A stretch of 64,000 bases of DNA from Jacaranda mimosifolia (taxonomy: Eukaryota; Streptophyta; Magnoliopsida; Lamiales; Bignoniaceae): NCBI GenBank assembly GCA_018894105.1, contig CM032118.1, forward strand, positions 29,244,690 to 29,308,689. The letters run 5' to 3'. This document shows positions 48,728 through 61,699 of the stretch, piece after piece. A model generated the notes under the pieces. The model saw only the letters and a program-made list of their open reading frames with translations. It did not search any database and was not told where the DNA came from. Every line of letters starts with the position of its first letter. Position 1 is the first letter of the stretch. The translations under genes were made by a program, and so were the position numbers.

Positions 48728-50955
48728 TGTTGGACTAGTGTCCCATAGCCAATTAGATTGGCATGTAAACTATTTCTTTTGTGATATAATCTTGATTGAA
48801 AGATATTCATAAGAAATGGCCATCTTCATCTTATGCTTATTTTACTATACTAGATATAGTTGAAGCCCTTAGGTCACACAAAACTCGTGCACTGGGTGGT
48901 GATCATAAAACAAGTCTTATATAATCGTGATCTTAAAATATTCCAAGTCGTAGAATCTTATGAGACATGACGTCTAAGATTCAGATAGACTTGCACTAAC
49001 GATGCACAAATCAAAAGGGTTGGATATTGCTCCATTTCATAAACAATCCATGTTAGACATGGGTGCAAGTTAATGGGTACTTGTTAGAGGACAAGTTCAC
49101 TGAAGTCCCATATAGAGAATCTGCTAGATAGTCGTAGTGGCAAGTTTTCCAACTTACACTAGTGCATATAATTAGTCCTTTGACTTGAGGGTCCATGGTA
49201 ATCTTGTGTCTAGGTGCTCATGCTTTGACTCTTCCTTGACCACTTTGTGGGTTATTCTGGTAGAGCTTAGGTATGAGCTATTTAGATGTGGAGGTTTGTG
49301 AGATCCAAGATGGGATCCATCTCCTTGTCGTTGTCAAGGGCAAGTATATCTCCTATGTATTCTATAATGACCGATTCCACGAAATCCTTTCCCAACGGTA
49401 GTATGATAATTTGGAAAATGATTTTTTCAAAGATGAGTTCATAAAGTGGAATTGAACATTGAAATAGAAACATAGTTATCGAGGCTATTAGAGAGTCATA
49501 AAATATCTTGCCCCAGGTCTCTTTCGGGAGATAGGAGATGGAATGACTGCATTTGCATGGGAAATGCAGAGCTAGAATAATTTTCCAAGAGCATACTCAT
49601 TTTAGCCAATTAATTGGGCTCCATGGGATTGAGGTTAGACATCGACCATGGAAATTAGGTACTCTTCAATTAATAGAGATTAATTGAATTGAACTTTTAG
49701 TTTAAAAGAGTTTAAACTAATGCGAATGTTTCGATATTCTAAATATCACAAGAGTTGTGAGCCCATGTCTAATGAATATTTGAACCTAGTGGTTCACACA
49801 CAAAAGCCAATCGGAAATCCTATTTGATGAAGGGAATCTTCTAAGAGTTAGAAAATTCCATTAATCGATTTTATGGAGAAAAACGGTTGGCTAAATTTTG
49901 GGTCATTTGGCTCAATCAATTTAATTGTTAACTTGATTTAAATAATTTAAAGAGTTAAATTAGACCAATTAAATTAAGAAGTTAATTTAATTGGTGCCAC
50001 ATGACTATCAATTGGTCAAGTTAACTTAAAGAGCTAAGTTGACATCTTCTAGCTTAAAAAGTTAAGTTACTTGACTTAAAGAGTTAAGTCATGACCAATT
50101 AATTAAATTAAGCGGTTAATTTAATTAAAATGAGAAATTAATTTTGGAGAGAAAATCCAAATGAAAGAGTTCATTTGGAGTTCATTTAGAATTTATTTGA
50201 ATGACATTTCATGAGATGAAATGAAAATTCCAAATGAAATTCAAATGCAAGTGAAATTAAAATTTCACGTGCAACTTACCTTGCAAATTGGCGCCAACCT
50301 CGTAGGAGGTGTGATGCCAACTTGCATCACACCTCCCTCCCTATAAATAGATGAGAGGTGGCCGGCCAAAGCATGCTTGCACATCTAATTGTTAGATTCC
50401 ACTTTTCCCTCCAATTTTGTGTGATTCATTCATGTGTTGAAGTCTCACACTTCTTCCTCCCACCTCCTAAAAATTGGTCTTTATCTCCTTCTTCTCTCTT
50501 TGGTTTTTTAGCTAACTAAGGAGTGATTTGGATTTATCATTGGTGTGTGGATCGTCACATTAGATGCTAGACAATTGGATAGCTTGCCTTTTGGAGATCC
50601 ATTGCAAGGGCAGAAAGTTTGGATCGTCTTTTCCAGACCTTTCTGGAATCAATTTTTGCTAAATTTTTTACTCGAGCTTCCCCAAGGTGTTGAGGAGGTT
50701 TTGTCCAAATTTCAGCGAATTTGGAGGTGGTTTGATAGGGAAATTGTTGTTGAGTTGCTGGTGTGCCGGAGGAAGACAGCTTCAAAGTGTTCAAGTGTTT
50801 CCTCCACTCTACCTTGGATTTTTGAGCATTCAAGGTATTTAACTTCTTCCAAGTCCTTATTACAACATGATTGGATCCTTAGGAGGTGTATAGTCAAGTT
50901 TTGATTTAGCTTTACTTGCTTTATTTCATGGATCCTTGTGCTATACACTCATTTA
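48728..50955 (+). repeat. Angela LTR 3 (2.23 kb)
   Basis: Starts TGTTGGACTAG and ends CATTTA (terminal CA mutated). CTATAAATAG at 50,341-50,350 is the TATA box. A perfect 13-bp-arm palindrome (50,305-50,317 and 50,324-50,336) lies just upstream. A 119-codon frame at 50,545-50,904 lies in the R/U5 part and is not considered a gene. Confidence 0.88.
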
Positions 50956-51120
50956 CCTTTATGGCTTGAAGCAAGCATCAAGGCAGTGGAATGTTGAACT
51001 TACAACTCAATTGTAGAGATATGGATTCCAACAATCTTCTTAGGATCATTATTTTTTACCAAGAAATTTGGGAGCTAATTCCTAGTCTTGTTAATTTATG
51101 TGGATGATGTTTTGATTGCT
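50956..51120 (+). pseudogene. Ale-type Copia RT, continuation
   Basis: Reads LYGLKQASRQWNVELTTQL, then the active-site region LLIYVDDVLIA up to 51,120, where it is cut by the minus-strand Angela element. It continues the RT fragment ending at 39,223. The rest is expected beyond the window. Confidence 0.85.
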
Positions 51121-53333
51121 TGAAGGTTGGAGTTGGCTAAAGATCCAATTATAAAACCACAAAAAGGCTAAATAAAACTTGTCTATTCCACATCCAAGGA
51201 TCTAATCATGCTATCAATAAGGATTTAGATCTGGAAAAATACCCTAAATGCAAAAATCCAAAGGTAGAATGAGGATGACACCAATGAACTCTTCACTAAT
51301 TCAATCCGTGCACAGTAGAATCACGTCAATGTTTGACCGCGTTAATCAACTCCAAATTGGTTGAAAATTTACAAAGAACACCTCAACATTTGTAGGAAGT
51401 TTTTGTCAAAAGTTTGGAAGACAGTAATAGATCTCCAAGAGCACAAGACCCCCAAATGTTGAGCCTCTTATGTTATAATCCATACACGCAAGAAGAGCTC
51501 CAATCCACCTCAAATCTGCTAGAAAATGAGAGGAGGAAAAAGAAGGACGGGCATTTTTGGGGAAGAGGAGAGGAATTTGGTGTAGAGAGTGTGAAACTTC
51601 AACACATGAGTTAATCACACTTTTGAAGGGAAAAAGGGAATCTAGCATAGCATTCTTCTCATTGCCAGCCACCTCTAGAGAGAGGATGGTGTGATGCTAG
51701 TTGACATCACACCCTCTATGAGGTAGTTGCCAACCTGGAAACCAACTTGCAACTTGCCAACAAATTGTGAATTTGAATTTTACTTTCATTTGAGTTTAAT
51801 TTGTATCTACATTTCATCTCGTGAAATGTAATGAAAATTAACTCTAAATGAATCTTCAAATAAACTCCTTCATTTGAATTTTTCTCCAAAACTAATTTCT
51901 CATTTTAATTAAATTAGCTCTTTAATTTAATTAATTGATTTGACTTAAGGAGTTAAGTCAGTTAACTTAACTCTTTAAGTTAAATGGTGTCAACTTAACA
52001 CTTTAAGTTAACATGACTAATTAATTTTCAAATGGATCCAATTAAATTAACTCTTTTATTTAATAGGTTCCATATGACTTCTTAAATTATTATGATTAAT
52101 TTAACAATTAAATTAACCAAGCCAAAATGACCAAAAAACTAGTCAATTGATTTATCCATAAAAATCGCCTAGGTGAATTTTCTAACTCTTTAGAAAATTT
52201 CTCCTATCAAGTAGAACTTCCTTTAGGATTTTGTATGTGACCCATTTGGCTCTTTCATTCATTGGACATGGGCTCACAACTAATTGTGATATTTTGAATA
52301 TCAAAATACTCGCATTAGTTTAAACTCCTTTAAATTAATAACTCCTTTAGTCAATCTCTATTAATTGAAGAGCATGCAATCTACATAGTCGATGTCCTAC
52401 AGTAAGTCCATAGAGCCCAACTAATTGGTCGAAATGAATATATTCTTGATAAACCATTCTAGCTCTACACTTGCTATGCAAATACAATCTCTCCATGTCC
52501 TATCTCTCGAAAGAGGCCTAGGGTAAGATATTTGTTGGCTCCCGAATAGCCTCAATAACTATGTTTCTAATCTTAATATTTAATTCTCCTTCATGACCTC
52601 ATCTTTGGAAAATTCCTTTTCCAAATTGGCATACTACCTTGCGCAAGGATTTTTTGAAATCGATAATTATAGAATACATAGAAGATGCACTTGCCCTTCA
52701 CAATGATGAGGAGATAGATCCCATCTTGGATCTCGCAAACCTCCATGTCTAAGTAGCTCATAACCAATCTAAACCCGAATGACCCGCTACGTGGTCAGAG
52801 AAGAGTCAAACTATGAGGACCTAAACACAAGTTTACCATGAATCCTCAAGTCTAAGGACTAATTATATGCACTAGCATAAGCTAGAGAATTTACCACTAC
52901 CGACTTGCCACTTCGGCTATCTAGTGGATTCTCCAGGCAGTTCTTTAGTGAACTTGTTTCTAACAAGAATCCACTAATATGCACCTAAGTCTATCATAGA
53001 TTGCTCATTAAATAGAGCAATATCCAACTCCTTAGATTTATGCATCGTTAGTGCAAGTCTATTCGAATCTTAGATGCTTTGTCTCTTAAGATTCTATGAC
53101 TTTGAATATTTTAAGATCATGACAATGTAAAACTTATTTCATGATTATCACCCAGTGCATGACCAAGTCCTATAGTCTTGTGTGATCTAGGGGCTTCAAC
53201 CAAATGTCAGTGAAGTAATAATAAGCATAAGATGAAGATGGTCATTTTATATTAATATCATTCAATTAAGATTGTATCACAAATAAAGTAGTTTACATGC
53301 CAATCTAATTGGTTGCAGGGCACTATTCCAACA
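51121..53333 (-). repeat. Angela 3' LTR of the outer minus element (2.21 kb)
   Basis: Minus-strand LTR, plus-coordinate edges TGAAGGTTGG and CCAACA. A shortened palindrome (GGTGTGATG at 51,688-51,696, CATCACACC at 51,705-51,713) is retained. Confidence 0.88.
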
Positions 53334-53778
53334 ATCTCCCACTTGCCTCAAAGCCAATTCCCCATAGTCTTAAAACCTATCTTTTCAAGATGTCTTTCAA
53401 AGACCTTTTGCATTAGGGGTTTAGTTGGTGGATTGGCTTTATTCTCTTCTGAGGTTACTCTCTCCACTCGAATGTTACCTCTATTAATGATGTCATGGAT
53501 CAAATGATAATACCTTAAAATGTGCTCAGAACTTGATGAGATCTTTGCTCTTTTCCTTGTGCAATCGCCTTATTGTTTGTCACAGAAGACAACTAAAGGC
53601 TCTTATGCACTCTTGGATGAAGTTTTTCATCCAAACACCCTCCTTTGTAGCTTCTGAAGCCGCAATACTTTTGCCTCAGTAGTTGAATCAGCCGTGGAAT
53701 CTTGTTTGGAACTCTTCCAACTCATCGCACTGCCATTGAGGTAAAATATAAATTCAGAAGTGGATTTTAGGTCATCTA
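53334..53778 (-). pseudogene. Outer Angela pol end (RNase H)
   Basis: The minus strand reads LNGSAMSWKSSKQDSTADST near 53,680-53,740 and TSEENKANPPTKPL near 53,420-53,465, the RNase H C-terminus, ending before the PPT. It is cut at 53,778 by the nested element and resumes at 63,933. Confidence 0.85.
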
Positions 53779-56016
53779 TGAAATCAGGCAAGGCACTGGG
53801 ATCCAATTATAAAAACTTCATAAACTAAATCAACTAATGCTTACATGCTAATTAGGATCAAATCATGCGTATAATCCAGATTTAGATACAATGTTACCTT
53901 GAAATGCTAATTTCCAAGGAGAAAGTGGTGAACCTTTCACCAATCCAGAATCTGCCAGAAACTGCACAGCACGAAGGGAGCGTTTTTAACCTCGTTAAAA
54001 CTCCTGAAAAATTCACAAAAAAATACGAAAACCTCTCAACACCTTGGAGAAAACACAGTAAAAAAATTGAATAGAAAAGTTTTCTGGATCTCCCTGGAAA
54101 AATTCTCCGAATTGGTGCTTTGCTCAAGTAGATCTCCAAACCGTAGAGAACTAACTTGTTTGCCTCTATTGATATGATCCATACACCAATTGAAACTTCC
54201 AAACTCTTCTCACTATAAACTAGAATAAATGAGGAAAATGACAATGGTGGAGGCCAATTTGAGGTAGGGAAGAAGAAGAAGAGAGCAAAGCTTTCAACAC
54301 ATGAATGTAATGCTTGCAAGGAGTTTTGGAGGGAATTATGATAAGAATATAATTCTTTCACACTTGCAGCATGAACTATCCTCACACCCACTGTATCTAT
54401 ATATAAGGTGAGGTAGGTGTGATGCGAAGTTGGCATCACACCTTCCTCAAGGTGGGTGGCCAACTTGCCTTGCCATGGTGGCAAATGCAAATTCAAATCC
54501 AATTTGAATTTCATTTGCATCTTAATTACATTTGAAATCTAATTTCAAGCTAATTAAGATGCTAATTCAAATGAACATTTCATTTGGATTTTCCCTCCAA
54601 AATGTGTTCTTCCCATTAATCAAATTAAATATTTTAATTTAATTAATTAGCTTTTGACTTAACTCTTAAGTCAGACAAGCTTAACTCTTAGGCTTAATTT
54701 TGTTAACTTAATTCTTTAAGTTAACTTCACCAATTGATGGTCACTTTGGCACCAAATAATTAACTCCTTAATTATTGGTCTAATTTAACCTTTTAAATTA
54801 ATTGATTAATTCAACACTTAAATTAATCAAGCCAAAATTGACCTTAAATTGGATACCCCTAAAATCGGTACACTAGGAGAAATTTTCTAACTCTTAGAAA
54901 ATTGCTCCATCAATTAGGAAGCTAATTGGCTTTTGTGTGTGACCCAATAGGTTCTACCATTCATTGGACATGGGCTCTTACAACTCCTTGTGACTTTTGA
55001 ATATCATATGTTCATTTTAGTTTAAAACACTTTTAAACTAATCGACCCAATTCAATTAGTCTCATTAATTGAAGAGTACCCAAGCTCCATGGTCGATGTC
55101 CAACCTCAAGCCCATGGAGCCCAACTAATTAGCTGAAATGAATGTTTTGGATAACCATTATAGCTCTATGCTTACCATGCAAATACGGTCCTTCTATCTC
55201 CTATCTCCTATCTCCTATCTCCCAACAGAGGTATAGGGTAAGATATTTGTCGGCTCCCTAATAGCCTCGATATTATATCTTTATTCCCAATGTTCAATTC
55301 CCTTGTGACCTCATATTTGGAAAACTCCTTTTCCAAATTGTCACACCACCTTGCGCAAGGATTTCTTGGAATCGATCATTATAGAATACATAGGAGATGC
55401 ACTCACCCTTCATAAAAGCAAGGAGTCGGATTCTATCTTGGATCTCACAAACCTCTATGCCAAGTAGCTCATACCCAACCTCAACCCGAAAGACCCACTA
55501 AGTGGTTAAGGAAGAGTCAAAGCATGAGGTCCAGATACAAGGTTACCATGGACCCTCAGGTCAGAAGACTAATAATATGCACTAGTGTAAGCTGGAGAAC
55601 TTGTCACTATGGCTATCTAGTGGATCCTCCGGTGGGCCTTCAGTGCTTTGTTCTCTATCAAGCACCCACTAACATGGTTCCATATCTCATACAGGCTACT
55701 CATGGATTAGAGCAATATCCAACTTTTGAATTTATGCATCGTTAGTGTAAGTCTATCCGGATCTTAAATGTCATGTCTCATAAGATCCTATGACTTGGAA
55801 GATTTAAGATCACAACCATGTCAGACTAATTCCATGATCATCAAATGAAGTCCCACAATCAAGAGTGATCTAAGGGCTTCACCCAAATGCAAGTGAATTA
55901 ATAAAGAGCATAAGATGAAGATGGCCATATAAAGAATATCAATCAATCAAGATTGTTTTTCAAGCAAATAGCTTTACAAGGCCAATCTAATTGGCTTGCC
56001 AGACACTATTCCAACA
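53779..56016 (-). repeat. 3' LTR of the complete Angela copy (2.24 kb)
   Basis: Plus-coordinate edges TGAAATCAGG and CCAACA. TATA tract near 54,394-54,407; palindrome arms 54,415-54,425 and 54,433-54,443 just upstream on the minus strand. Confidence 0.92.
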
Positions 56017-56030
56017 ATCTCCCACTTGCC
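56017..56030 (-). promoter_or_regulatory. Angela polypurine tract
   Basis: The minus strand reads GGGCAAGTGGGAGAT directly before TGTTGGAATAG of the 3' LTR. The same tract precedes the LTRs at 43,337, 48,728 and 53,333. Confidence 0.8.
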
Positions 56031-59000
56031 CTAAAGCTAATACCTCATGGCCTTGAGACCCATGATGTTCTTCAAATACTTTTTGCGTTAGGGGTTTTGT
56101 GTAGTGGTTTCGCTAAATTCTCTTCTAAGGCAACTTTGTCCACTCAGTTGTCATCTCTATCAAATAATATCATATATCAAATGATAGTGCATTTACTGTG
56201 TTTGGATCACTAATGAGATCTTGGCTCAAGTCCAAAATTATCTTCTATAGACAATCGTAGGCTCATGCACGTTTAGCACTACATCCAACTCTTGGATTGA
56301 GTTTTTATCCAAACACCTCCTTTTGCAGTTTCCAAAACCACAAATTATTTCACCTCAATGGTGGTCTCGGTCGTGGTGTCTTGTTGGAACTTTTCCAACT
56401 CACCATACTGCCATTAAGGCAAAATATAATTCCACAATTATATTTTAGGTCATCTACATCAACTTGGAAACTTGAATCTAAAAACTCCTCTAGTTTTAAT
56501 TCTCCATTGCCATGTACCAAAAACAAGTCCTTAGTCCTTCTCAAGTACTTAAAGATTGCTTTAACGGCTATTCAATGACTTTCACCAGGATTGGATTGGA
56601 TCCTACTCCTAACACTTAGCGAGTGTGCCACATTTGGTTTCGTACATTGAGCTGCATACATTATGCTACCAATAGTGGAGGCATAAGATATGTGGGACAT
56701 CATTTGTTTCTGTTCCTCTGTCTTCGGGGTCATAGACCTGGAGAGATGAATGCCATGTCTCATGGGAAGAAGTCCTTCTTGGATTGTTCCATACTAAACA
56801 TCTTTAGTATCTTGTCAATGTACAGGGTTTGGGATAGCCCCATTATCCTCTCTAATCTACCTTTATAGATATGTATTCTCGATATATAGGATGCTTCTCC
56901 CAAATCCTTCATAGAGAATTATGTAGATAACCACACTTTAGTACACTCTAACATTCCTACCTCATTCCCAATGACAAGGATGTCATCGACATAAAGCACA
57001 ATAAACTGTACACTACTCCCACTAGCCTTCTTACACACACATAGTTCATACACATTTTTGACAAAGCCAAATGATTTGACTATCTTGTCAAAACATATGT
57101 TCCATCTTCGGGATGCTTGTTTGAGTCCACAAATAGATCTCTGGTGTTTGCGAACCTTTTACTCACTCTCCTTGGATATAAAACCTTATGGTTGTTTCAT
57201 ATAGATTCCTTTTTCAATGTCTCTACTAAGGAAAGCGATTTTCACATCCATTTGCTATATCCTATAGTCATAATATGCAGCTATAGCAAGTACAATCCGA
57301 ATGGACTTAGGCATTACAACTGGTGAAAAAGTTTCCTCAAAATCGATACTGGGTCTTTAAGTCTAACCTTTTGCCACCAGTCGCGCCTTAAAGGTCACCA
57401 CTTTTCCATCTACTCCAAGCTTTTGCTTATAGATCCACTTGCAATCAATGGAAACTATTCCCTTTAGTAGATCTACCAAAGTCCATACTTTGTTTGAGTA
57501 CATGGAGTCCATTTCGGATCTCATGGCTTCAAGTTAATGTCTCGAATCTATGTCCAACATAGTTTCCTCATGGTCTTTGGATCACTATATGATTGGCCCA
57601 TCTCAAGAAGGAATTTGAACCTTTCGGGTTGCTTCTTAGTTCGATCTGACCTTCTCAGAGGTTGTGTGTTAGGATCTTTGATATATATATTTGTTTCTAC
57701 CACTTGTGAGATTTGATGATCATCTTGAACTTTACCAAGTTCAACAATAACTCCTTTTTCTATCTTATAGAAATTTCTTTCCTAAAAAGGTGGAGTTCCT
57801 CAAGACAAACACCTTTTGTTCCGAGGGATCATAGAAGTAGTAACCCATAGACTCTCTATGGTATCCTACAAACTTGAACAAGGTGCATCTACTAGCCAAC
57901 TTATCTTCTATTGTCTGTCTCACATAAGCGGAAGATCCCCAAACCTTGAGATATTGGTAAGCGGGTGCTTTGCCATGCTATATCTCATATAGTTTTTGGC
58001 ACCTATTTTGAAGGTACTACACTTAGTAACTTCATTGCCGTCGATAAGGTGTATCCTAAAAAAGGATATAAGCACATCGAATAAGCTCAACAAAGAACAT
58101 ACTATGTCCGACAAGGTATGCTTTTTCCTCTCAGCTACTCCATTGTCTTGGGGTATGCCGGGTGGAGTTCATTGAGAGAGAATCCCATTCTCCTTTAGAT
58201 AACCAAAGAATTCGATGCTCAAGTATTCTCTCCCTTGATCCGATCGAAGAGCTTTAATACTTAGCCCTAATTGATTTTCCACTTCACTTCTATACACTTT
58301 GAACTTTTCAAAGGCTTTAGACTTGTTCTTTATAAGAAACATGTGTCTGAACCGACTATAGTCATCGGTGAAGGTGATGAAGTAGGAATAGCCTCATCTC
58401 CCACTAACTCTTAGTGGTCCATAAATATTCGTGTGGATCAATCCAAGAGACTTGTGGAGTGCTTCGTTTGTCCTACAAAGGGAGCCTTGGTCATTTTTCC
58501 TCTCACACAAGATTCACAAGTAGGAAGATCCTCAATGCAACTAACATTTAGTGCTTTGAAAGCTTCTAACTTGTTCATCCTATTTTTAGAAATATGTTAA
58601 AGTCTTGCATGTCATAATATGTCATTTTCTTGGATCTCTAATTTTCTTATTTTGTTGAAAGTGCACTAGTGATGTTTGAGAATCCAATATATATAATCCT
58701 TTGTTAAATGTACCATAAGCAATTAAAGAACCTATTCTTTAATGCCTTCAATCTCGTATTTGATATAGAAGGATCAAATCCTTCACTATCCAAAATGGGA
58801 ATTTGAATACGCCTTTGGCTTTGGTCACAACTCTTGCTCCTTAGCCAAGGCGGTGGATCATATCCATGTCGCTTGATTTTATTCTTCTTTCTTATTCTTT
58901 GTAACAACTTACAAAGATAAGAACCACATGCAATATCATATATCCATGAGGAAGAATTTATCCTTAAACACACTTCAATAAAGGACATACCCTTCTAAAG

Positions 59001-59900
59001 GGTTGCAAGGTATTCCTTGCAAAACGGATCCTAATGGCCTATCTAGGCAAAGTAGAAACAAATAATACTGACTATACGCTCTATAATCTTCTAGACTTAT
59101 CCGAATGCCTTTAATAGTTATTTTCCCTTAGAGGAAGAACTTTTCTTTCTTTTACCTCCCTTTCTAGCACCTCTAGGGCCTATAGACTTGGAGGAGGAAA
59201 CAAGTGTCAAAGGTTTGCCCTTTTTTATGGAAGTCTTCTTCTAGATCAACACTTTGATCAATGAAACTCAGTGAGGATGTGAGGATCAAATCCTCATGGA
59301 GATAATTGTCCATCACAACATCCAAATAGAAAAAGCTTCTCCAAGCCTAATCATCTTTAGACTCTAGTTGATGACACATGACTTCACATCCATCCTAGCT
59401 TGAAAAATCTCTTTTGACGACATGAACTTCTCATACCTTGTTTGCTTTACAACTCTTGTAAATTTTAACTTAGGTACTATTCATGTGTCTTTGAGACTTT
59501 TAAAGTTTGTAGATGCCATCATGGAACTATGGGATAGGATGATCCTAAACCTAATTCGTGAACTTTTCACATGTCTTTTGATCTACTTTAATCTGCATGG
59601 GATTAGGAGCATCATGATGTAGGACACATATCTGCTTCTAGGAATCTAGAACAATTTTTGAGGTTAAGTCAATTGTGGAAGTATGGCCAAGTTGGTTTAT
59701 TGGTTTTCAAAAATGTCGAGTGGAACATTAAGCCATTCTTAAGATTTCACAAATCCTCGAAGGCGAAAAAAAAGAATAAGCATGTGATTGAATTTGATAT
59801 TAAGACATGTTCATGGTCTTTCAAGCATGTTTTCCTCCCACTATTTTATCAAATTGTTCACCCCCTAGAAGAATTCGGGAAATCATATTTTCTAGTGAGA
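56031..59900 (-). pseudogene. gag-pol of the complete Angela copy, decayed
   Basis: Minus-strand order from high to low coordinates. Gag remnants about 59,200-59,600 (segment equivalent to LDVVMDN.LYVDLIL near 59,285-59,335). A basic stretch near 59,110-59,200. Protease-region SSWIYDIACGSYLC about 58,915-58,960. DSEGFDPSIS near 58,770. Integrase with LPTC.SC near 58,500-58,530 and PGIPQ.NGVAE near 58,130-58,170. RT with LYVDDILVIG (YVDD 56,982-56,993). RNase H with SSFQVDVDDLKYNCGIIFCL near 56,410-56,470. No single frame stays open for more than about 100 codons, so no functional polyprotein is made. Confidence 0.85.
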
Positions 59901-59975
59901 ATCAAGATCCCAAGGACTTGCAAGTGGATCCCTATGTACGAGTGCCATCCACAAGAAATCAAAGGGTAAGCAACT

Positions 59976-61697
59976 TTTGTTAATTGCATCTCATGCAACT
60001 CTTGATATATTTTGCCTCACTTTTCACATAGACCCATATATATATGTGCCGTCTATGGTACTAAGCGTCAAGTCGTACCTACCAATCAATCTTTAACTCA
60101 AGATGGGCAGCACATCATCCCCCATACACGAGTGCCAATGTGTGGGCATTCCTAAGTCAAAGTGCATCTTATGCTAAGTGCATACTCACAGCTTTCCTCC
60201 TCAGTGTGACCCCCATGTACGAGTGCCATCACACAAAATCGGTAGCATCATCATGGTATACACTATTGGTAGAAGGCTTGGATTAATTAAAACTCTTTTA
60301 ATTTGTATCCATTTTGACTTAATATTTAAAAAACACTTAGGCATTCTAAATGGAAGGTTTTTACTTGCAAAGATCTCATCATTTTATCTTCTTATTTAGC
60401 TTTTCTATATCCTAAACATGCATCTCATACATCAATTGGATATAGAAAGCATAAATAAGTAAATGCGCCTAGCATGCTCCTAGGGAATGGCCATGAGCCT
60501 AACCAAGTGGTGCACTTAGAGCCATAGGTGCACCACCTAGTTGATTTTAGATGGGTTGATTAAATCTAGCTATTACATGAGTGTATCCCATACATTCATT
60601 GGGCTTCAAAAGTCTCTATGCCGCCATGGCCTCTTTGGCTCCATGTAACTTTTACATGAAAAGGAAATCCTCACTCCTAGTGATTTTACTCTCATAATAT
60701 TTACAAGGTAGAAATAAAGAGGCATGCAAGCCCCAATTTAATACAACCCATTTCAACAACTTGAATAAATAAAATCAATATTAAATGCTCATGATCATCC
60801 CCATTCATTCATCATCCATTCAATAATTAAATAAACAATAAATTAATTTAGAATTAACAATTAATTCCATCAATTAAATGCTAACAAGTAATTGGTCAAG
60901 CATAACTCTTATGCCAAAAAGTAGGAGATTAACTTTAACAAGTTTTAAAAGCAATAAAAAATGTCAAACATAATTTTGAGAACTTGTATAACACTTTTGC
61001 ATATATTATGTGTGAAATAAAACATTTTTGGTCACTAAAGGAACACAATTTTTTTTTCAAAACCCATCCAACCTGAAATTGGGAGCTGCTTCCCTAGCCC
61101 AGCTGCACAGCCTGGCAGCAAGTGTGCACGTTGCACAGCCGGTGCCTGGCCGAGCATGGCAGCTTGCCTTATTTTTAGGTTTGGACCGAGTCAACTCTCT
61201 TTTAGTTCAACTTCTATGCATCAAAAAATTTAGGACACCTCCTAAACATTAAAACACACATTATAGATGAAATTTTAGATATAAAACACCTTTTAAAATC
61301 AAAATTTCAAGTGCTCAAACATGCTTCAAAAACAAGTTCAAGTGAGAATCAAATTCTCCAAAATTCTCAAACAAAACTCCAATCAAATTAGATCAAAAAA
61401 TGACCAAAACACATTAAGGTCAGATTTAACATGCTATATCAACATATAACATCAATTAATGCTAAATCAACATTCAACATTAAAGCTATGAATTAAAACA
61501 TACTAATCATATGAATCAACACTTAAGACACATATTAGCACGCTTTCAATTCATCAATCAAGGAGCCTCTCACAACATCAACCAAACACTCCAATCCATC
61601 ATATGAATCGAGAATTTGGTGATTATGATCAATCCATCACATGAATCAATCATCAACAAAAACTCCAAATCTAAGCATAATTTAGGCTCCGATATCA
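59976..61697 (-). repeat. Angela leader and PBS of the complete copy
   Basis: Non-coding leader of about 1.7 kb, homologous to 1-1,734. The PBS (reverse complement of 61,684-61,697, TGATATCGGAGCC) is a two-mismatch version of the initiator tRNA-Met site, two bases from the LTR. Confidence 0.85.
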
Positions 61698-61699
61698 CT

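Larger units (their letters stand above)
39224..50955 (+). mobile_element. Angela-type Copia array with three LTRs (LTR-int-LTR-int-LTR)
   Basis: Three same-orientation LTRs (39,224-40,733 truncated; 43,337-45,517; 48,728-50,955) enclose two internal regions. The whole array is flanked by CATTT (39,219-39,223) and CCTTT (50,956-50,960). Removing the array and one flank copy restores an in-frame RT reading R-S-L-Y-G-L-K-Q. That shows the array entered as one element and later gained its extra LTR-internal unit, most simply by unequal recombination. Both internal regions lack the leader; the first also lacks gag. Confidence 0.8.

Noticed and set aside
50545..50904. A 119-codon plus-strand frame
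   Set aside because: Within the R/U5 part of Angela LTR 3 and not preserved in LTR 2.
53894..54520. A 208-codon minus-strand frame
   Set aside because: It lies wholly inside an Angela LTR, around the TATA box and R/U5. Equivalent regions at 1,858-2,070 and 61,790-62,234 are only partly open, and no domain is recognisable. Shared frame follows from shared nucleotide sequence.
59422..59969. Plus-strand frames right of the Angela gag
   Set aside because: They lie opposite decayed gag and leader sequence, with no recognisable domain.
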